A stretch of 28,607 nt of DNA. Source: CAZVAR01 sp964625225 (GTDB lineage: Bacteria > Pseudomonadota > Alphaproteobacteria > JAJUGE01). A program made the translations under genes and the position numbers. The notes below the pieces were generated by a model, which worked only from the letters and a program-made list of their open reading frames with translations, was not told the origin of the DNA and ran no database searches. Of this stretch, positions 24,467 through 28,607 are shown piece by piece. The first letter of the stretch is position 1, and the number at the start of each line of letters is the position of its first letter. The DNA lies in assembly GCA_964625225.1 (NCBI GenBank), contig CAZVAR010000028.1, positions 1-28,607 on the forward strand. The letters run 5' to 3'.

Positions 24467-24565
24467 CGCTTCTCATCCTCGGGAACGCGCAGGTTCCTCG
24501 GTCCGCGTCGATGGCCTCCTGTATGGCCGGGCGGCATCGGCGCCTTCTTTGATCTGGATCAAGAT
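24395..24565. repeat. Duplicated ubiT promoter/start segment, copy B
   Basis: The functional copy: FNR site, -10, leader and first ~24 codons of ubiT. Aligns to 21498-21670 as described there. Confidence 0.85.
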
Positions 24566-24778
24566 GGTCCGTGTTGCCGGAAGCTGAGATGTGCCCGCTT
24601 GGGGGATCAGGGGATAAGGTCGATGCCGTTGCGTGCGTCAGGTCCGTCAGACGATCCCGGTGTCCGGATCGACCGGGACGGCACGGAACCATCGCTCGCA
24701 AATGGGACCGCCGCCGTGGGGCGGCCTGCTCCGGAACCCGGTATGGGCGCGATTTGCCCCTTGTGTCGGCGCCTTGCC
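24467..24778. other. Interval between ubiT and the ferritin-like gene
   Basis: About 310 bases. The first 100 hold the ubiT leader, promoter and FNR site. The rest has no gene, hairpin with T tract or known site that I can see. Confidence 0.5.
24549..24562. promoter_or_regulatory. FNR/Anr-type binding site for ubiT-ubiU-ubiV, copy B
   Basis: TTGATCTGGATCAA matches the FNR consensus perfectly. On the minus strand its centre lies about 90 bases before the ubiT ATG; a class II arrangement would put the transcript start near 24514. The -10-like CATACA at 24525-24520 fits. FNR activation of ubiUV is known in E. coli; the regulator gene itself is not in this window. Confidence 0.85.
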
Positions 24779-25726
24779 TTACCCGGCGGCGCGGGCGTCG
24801 CGATGCTCGCGCATCCGGGCCAGGCGCGGGATCGCTGCCTGCGCGAGTCTCTGCGCCTCGGCGACAATACGCTCGTCCCGAGCCGTTTCGGCGACTTCGA
24901 AATAGCGCTCGACCGCCGCCTCCAGTCGTTGCAGCCCGAGGTCGAACAGGGCCGGCGCCGGTTGTTCGTGCGGCTGATCGGCCGCCACCTCCGGCACTTC
25001 TACCTTTCCGCTCGCATCCGGAAAGCGCGACGCCAGGTCGCGGGCCGCGGCACGCTCGTCGTCCGCTATCCGGGCCAACAGATGAGCGGCGGAGTCGCCT
25101 GCGGCGGCCAGCGATTCGGCTGCCGCCGCGTGCAATTGCGCGAGGCTGGCTTCGGTCCGAAGCGCCTCGACCACGAACTCCGCCAAAGTGATCGGCTCAC
25201 GATCCCGGTCGGGCGGCCGTCGCCGTTCGGCGTGATAGGCCCGCCGCCGCTCGCCGCGCAGCAGTGCGACGTGGCGAAGCTCCTCATGAGCCATCCGCTC
25301 CGCTGCCTGTCGTATCGTTTCGTCTTCGGCCCGTGCGGCCAGATAGCTCCACAGTGCGAAGGTTCGCTCCTCGTTGCGCACCGCCACCGACAGCGCCCGA
25401 TAGGGGGTCACCAGGCGCGAGCCGACCATTTCCGCGGCCGCCTCTTCGTCGAAGGTTTCCGGCCAGTCCCGCCAGCGAATGTCGGCCGGATCGGGTGCTT
25501 TGCCGACGGCTGCGACCGACCAGCGTTGCACGGCCTCCTCGTGGCCGCGTTCCTCCGCGGCGAGTTGCTCGAAGACGGCCGCGGTCTGCTCGTTGCCGAG
25601 CGCCCGCATATGCGCCGCAAGCTCCGTGTAGCGCTCCGCTGCCTCGCGTTCGAGCGCCTCGGCGACCGCCATCAGCTCGGCCAGCGAGAGAACCGTCTCC
25701 TCGGGATCGGATTTCAGCAAGCTCAT
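24779..25726 (-). CDS. Ferritin-like (rubrerythrin-type) di-iron protein
   Basis: The N-terminal half forms a four-helix ferritin-like fold with the rubrerythrin pattern of carboxylate ligands: E27/E31 in LEREAAERY, E59-R-G-H62, E119/E120 in VRNEER, and E149-L-R-H152. These would bind a di-iron centre that may handle peroxide or oxygen. There is no rubredoxin Cys4 domain. Residues about 160-315 are helical, Ala/Glu/Arg rich and without a known domain. The total of 315 residues is long for a rubrerythrin. ATG 25726 has GGGAG 8-9 bases upstream. It diverges from nosR. A role protecting anaerobic respiration from oxygen is a guess from position. Confidence 0.75.
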   Translation of the reverse strand: MSLLKSDPEETVLSLAELMAVAEALEREAAERYTELAAHMRALGNEQTAAVFEQLAAEERGHEEAVQRWSVAAVGKAPDPADIRWRDWPETFDEEAAAEMVGSRLVTPYRALSVAVRNEERTFALWSYLAARAEDETIRQAAERMAHEELRHVALLRGERRRAYHAERRRPPDRDREPITLAEFVVEALRTEASLAQLHAAAAESLAAAGDSAAHLLARIADDERAAARDLASRFPDASGKVEVPEVAADQPHEQPAPALFDLGLQRLEAAVERYFEVAETARDERIVAEAQRLAQAAIPRLARMREHRDARAAG

Positions 25727-25940
25727 GGGCGATGTCTCCCGAACGGCTATAGGACGATGCCGGGACGAGGGAAGCAAGGCAAGCCAGGAACCGGACGGCG
25801 ACGACACCCCCTCTGGTCAGCCCGATCGACCCGCGACTATCCTGTCACTGCCTTGCCCTGGGTGAGGGCGGTGCTAGTTCGGTATCGAAGGAGGCGCCTG
25901 GGCATCGCCTCGCTCGCGGTGATTCGAGCCTGACTGTGGG
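25727..25940. other. Divergent intergenic region before nosR
   Basis: About 210 bases hold both promoters. I find no FNR-type palindrome here. AAGGAGG at 25888-25894 has no ATG, GTG or TTG at a usable distance and is 46 bases before the nosR ATG. Confidence 0.4.
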
Positions 25941-28262
25941 ATGGAAGCCTTGCCAGGACAGTTCCACCGCGGTTCGCCCGATTGGAGGCGAGCCGCCTGT
26001 CGATCGTCGGCCTGTATTCTGGCGCTCATCACGCTCCTGCTCGTCCTGGTTCCGACAGGTTCGGCCCTGGCAGCAGGTCGCCTCCCGGAGTTTCTGGGCA
26101 GGGTCGAGCCCAGTGAGCTCTTTCCCGAGGCGGACCGGCTCGGCCCGCCGCGCGGTGAGCCGCCGATAGCTCCTGCTTATCGGGGAGATCGCCTTGTCGG
26201 CTTCGCCTATCTCAACTCGGATTTCACCAACAGCGTCGGCTATTCCGGCAAACCGATCCATATCGTGGTCGGCATCGACCTCCAGAGTCGCATCACCGGG
26301 CTGAAGCTGGTCGACCACAAGGAGCCGATCGTCCTGATCGGGATTCCCGAGCAGAAGGTGATCGATGCGCTCGATTCCTTGATCGGGATCGATATCGGGC
26401 AGGTCACTGCCGGAACGGCCGGGATCCCCCAGGTCGATATCGTCAGCGGGGCAACCGTGACGGTGCTCGTCATGGGCGACAGCATCATCCGCTCGGCGAT
26501 CCAGTTGGTGCGCAGCGGCCGCATCGTAGCGGCCGAACCGTCCACGGCGCCGCCGCCGGCGCCGACGGTCCGGCGTGTGCTCGATCCGACCGTCAGCGAG
26601 ATCCGGGATTGGGAGAGCCTGATCGGTGACGGGTCGGTGCGGCGCCTGCATCTGAGCGTCGGCGACATCAACGAGGCTTTCGCGCAATCCGGTGATCCAG
26701 AAGCGGCGGCGCGACCGGAACGTGGTGATCCGGGCGAGACCTTCATCGACCTCTACGTCGCCCTTGCGACCATCCCGACGATCGGGCGTAGCCTGCTCGG
26801 CGATGCTGCCTACCGGCAGCTCGTAGGCCGCCTCAAGCCCGGTCAGCACGCCATCGTCGTCGCCGCCAACGGCCGCTATTCCTTCAAGGGCTCGGGCTAT
26901 GTCCGCGGTGGCATCTTCGACCGGATCGAGCTGATCCAGGACCTGAATGTGGTTCGCTTCCGCGACCGCAACCATCGGCGGCTTGCGGACTTTGCGGCTG
27001 CGGGTGCGCCGCAGTTCCGCGAGATCAGTCTCTTCGTGATGCCCGAGGACTTCGTTTTCGATCCTGCCGCGCCGTGGCGGTTGCAGCTTTTGGTCCAGCG
27101 GGCCACCGGCGCCCTGACCAAGGCATTCCTGACGTTCGACCTGACCTACCTTCCACCGGACCGATATTTCCGCAGCGAGCGGCCGATTCCCGAGGCTGCG
27201 CCGGCCGAGGCGCCGCCGCCTGCCGCCCGGCCGGCGGCGGAAGAGGAGGTTCTCTCCATGCCGGCGGGGCTGAAGCAGCCGCTCTGGCAGCGGATCTGGT
27301 GGAGCAACACCACCCAGATCGCGATCCTGGTAGTGGCCCTCCTCGTCCTGACCGGCCTCTTCTTCTTCCAGGATTCTCTGGTCCGGCATTTCCGGATCTA
27401 CCTCTGGGTACGCCGGATCTGGCTGGTTTTCACGCTGATCTGGCTCGGTTGGTATGCGAATGCCCAGCTCTCGGTCGTCAACGTCCTGACCTTCACGAAC
27501 GCCCTGATGGCCGACTTCAACTGGGAGTATTTTCTGGCTGCGCCCCTGATCTTCATCTTGTGGTTCTCCGTAGCGGCGGCGCTGCTGTTCTGGGGACGCG
27601 GGCCGTTCTGCGGCTGGCTTTGTCCATTTGGGGCGCTTCAGGAGCTCACCAACAATGCCGCCCAAGCGCTGCGCATACCTCAGATCAAGGTGCCGTGGGG
27701 CGTGAACGAGCGTTTGTGGCCGATCAAATACATCATATTCCTGATCCTGTTCGGTCTTTCCCTCTACTCTATAGATGTTGCCGAAGTTGCGGCAGAAGTG
27801 GAGCCGTTCAAGACCGCGATCATCCTCAATTTCGTACGGGACTGGCCGTTCGTGCTCTACGCGGTGGGGCTCCTGGTGATCGGCCTCTTCATCGAGCGCT
27901 TCTTCTGCCGCTATCTCTGCCCGCTCGGGGCGGCGCTGGCGATCCCGGGGCGCATCAGCATGTTCTTCGGCTGGCTCAAGCGTCACCCCGAATGCGGTTC
28001 GCCCTGCCAGCGCTGCGCCAAGGAGTGCCCCGTACAGTGCATTCATCCCGACGGCCATATCAACCCGAACGAGTGCATCTACTGCATGCATTGCCAGGAT
28101 CTGTACTGGGACGAGTATCGTTGTCCGGCGATGATCCAGCGGCGCCTGAAGCGCGAGAAGCGGCAGGCGCTCGCGTCCCCCTCGAAACGGGCGGGAGTGG
28201 CACCGGCACATGCGAGACCGGCCGCGGCTGCAGCGACCCCGGTCGACACAGATCATTCTTGA
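25941..28262 (+). CDS. nosR: Nitrous oxide respiration membrane flavo-iron-sulfur protein NosR
   Basis: NosR supports N2O reduction by supplying electrons for NosZ and is needed for nos expression in several bacteria. The 773-residue protein has a signal/anchor segment (about 22-46), a periplasmic FMN-binding domain with SGATVT (S169-T174, T174 the probable covalent flavin site), and several membrane spans from about 460. The polyferredoxin has membrane-side motifs CGWLCPFGALQE (C557 on) and CRYLCPLG (C656 on). Then come cluster motifs CGSPCQRCAKECP (C685 on) and CIYCMHCQDLYWDEYRCP near the end. ATG 25941 is the only start before an in-frame stop at 25920, though its binding site is poor. nosZ follows after 25 bases. 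Confidence 0.95.
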   Translation: MEALPGQFHRGSPDWRRAACRSSACILALITLLLVLVPTGSALAAGRLPEFLGRVEPSELFPEADRLGPPRGEPPIAPAYRGDRLVGFAYLNSDFTNSVGYSGKPIHIVVGIDLQSRITGLKLVDHKEPIVLIGIPEQKVIDALDSLIGIDIGQVTAGTAGIPQVDIVSGATVTVLVMGDSIIRSAIQLVRSGRIVAAEPSTAPPPAPTVRRVLDPTVSEIRDWESLIGDGSVRRLHLSVGDINEAFAQSGDPEAAARPERGDPGETFIDLYVALATIPTIGRSLLGDAAYRQLVGRLKPGQHAIVVAANGRYSFKGSGYVRGGIFDRIELIQDLNVVRFRDRNHRRLADFAAAGAPQFREISLFVMPEDFVFDPAAPWRLQLLVQRATGALTKAFLTFDLTYLPPDRYFRSERPIPEAAPAEAPPPAARPAAEEEVLSMPAGLKQPLWQRIWWSNTTQIAILVVALLVLTGLFFFQDSLVRHFRIYLWVRRIWLVFTLIWLGWYANAQLSVVNVLTFTNALMADFNWEYFLAAPLIFILWFSVAAALLFWGRGPFCGWLCPFGALQELTNNAAQALRIPQIKVPWGVNERLWPIKYIIFLILFGLSLYSIDVAEVAAEVEPFKTAIILNFVRDWPFVLYAVGLLVIGLFIERFFCRYLCPLGAALAIPGRISMFFGWLKRHPECGSPCQRCAKECPVQCIHPDGHINPNECIYCMHCQDLYWDEYRCPAMIQRRLKREKRQALASPSKRAGVAPAHARPAAAAATPVDTDHS

Positions 28263-28287
28263 TCCCAAGCAAGCATAGGAGACGCCC

Positions 28288-28607
28288 ATGTCGAACAAGG
28301 AGACGAGATCGGGAATCAGCCGCCGGGAGCTGCTGGGCACCACCGCCAAGCTCGCAACGGTCGCGGGCCTCGGCGGTACGGCCGGCGCCGCGGGCGTAGC
28401 TGCGGTCGGCGGCACGCTTGCCCCGGCCGCACCGGCGCGAGCAGCCACGCCCGGCAACAGCATCGAGGTGAAGCCGGGCGATCTCGACGAATATTACGTC
28501 TTCTTCAGCAGCGGCCAGACAGGAGAGGTACGGATCATCGGCATGCCCTCGATGCGCGAGCTGATGCGCATCCCGGTGTTCAACCGCTGCAGCGCCACCG
28601 GCTGGGG
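28288..28607 (+). CDS. nosZ: Nitrous-oxide reductase NosZ, 5' part (runs off the window)
   Basis: NosZ is the multicopper enzyme that reduces N2O to N2 in the periplasm. The visible 106 codons start MSNKETRSGISRRELLG, a twin-arginine signal peptide with a hydrophobic stretch ending AAPARAATP (about 53-61). The mature sequence then has DLDEYYVFFSSGQTGEVRI and FNRCSATGWG, typical of the NosZ N-terminus. Tat export and the nosR neighbour place it in clade I. AGGAGA lies 7 bases before ATG 28288. The gene is cut by the window end. Confidence 0.95.
   Translation, partial: MSNKETRSGISRRELLGTTAKLATVAGLGGTAGAAGVAAVGGTLAPAAPARAATPGNSIEVKPGDLDEYYVFFSSGQTGEVRIIGMPSMRELMRIPVFNRCSATGW

Noticed and set aside
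23807..25933. A long plus-strand open frame opposite ubiT and the ferritin-like gene
   Set aside because: It spans two real genes and a promoter on the other strand and shows no motif.
25727..25940. Search for an FNR or NnrR site before nosR
   Set aside because: No TTGAT-N4-ATCAA or close variant could be found by reading both strands.
25845..28463. A long minus-strand open frame opposite nosR
   Set aside because: It mirrors nosR in the opposite strand and contains no recognisable domain; nosR is unambiguous.
1..28607. CRISPR arrays, insertion sequences, phage genes
   Set aside because: No spaced direct repeats, transposase or integrase motifs, or phage structural genes were seen; the only repeats are those listed.

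Overview
The window reads as a chromosomal segment of a GC-rich (roughly two thirds G+C by eye) alphaproteobacterium, most likely from the Rhodospirillales or a close relative. The argument rests on several things together: strong G/C third-position bias, the rplM-rpsI-argC run, an alaC-hom-glpX-recJ operon, a class I PHA synthase, and nosR-nosZ next to ubiT-ubiU-ubiV. It can store polyhydroxyalkanoate, respire nitrous oxide, and make ubiquinone without oxygen.

Layout. 1-3556: a truncated divergent gene, a hotdog thioesterase, rplM-rpsI with a good promoter and terminator, argC and a TauE/SafE exporter. 3656-6798: phaC (minus strand) divergent from an OmpA-domain lipoprotein. 6872-12191: the co-directional alaC-hom-glpX-recJ operon. 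12222-14610 (minus): a family 4 glycosyltransferase with a Cys cluster and a phosphoribosyltransferase-HAD-like fusion. 15041-15116: tRNA-Glu(TTC) with two acceptor-stem mismatches. 15195-16247 (minus): an agmatinase-family ureohydrolase. 16248-17066: gene-poor DNA with a 57-bp copy of a neighbouring coding sequence and a short tandem repeat.

17067-21327 (minus): four tightly coupled genes, in order of transcription a CDP-alcohol phosphotransferase with an extra N-terminal domain, a HAD-IB phosphatase, a sugar/phosphocholine-type nucleotidyltransferase, and a GT-B-like surface-carbohydrate protein. Three successive ATGA stop/start overlaps couple them. I read this as a pathway that activates an alcohol phosphate with CTP and places it on a lipid or surface glycan; the substrate is unknown. 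The last gene contains a 100-N gap flanked by two identical 55-bp sequences. Merging them restores one intact 460-codon frame, so the gap looks like an assembly join.

21874-24466 (minus): ubiT-ubiU-ubiV, the oxygen-independent ubiquinone hydroxylation system, behind a perfect FNR/Anr-type site (TTGATCTGGATCAA). The promoter, leader and first ~25 codons of ubiT are duplicated about 2.9 kb away, between ubiV and the CDP-alcohol operon, with an identical FNR site. This may place the CDP-alcohol operon under anaerobic control. 24779-25726 (minus): a ferritin-like di-iron protein. 25941-28607 (plus): nosR and the start of nosZ, a clade I type nitrous oxide reductase with a Tat signal.

The strongest leads for a second look are the duplicated FNR-promoter/ubiT fragment, the uncharacterised CDP-alcohol operon it precedes, and the assembly and frame anomalies in that operon.
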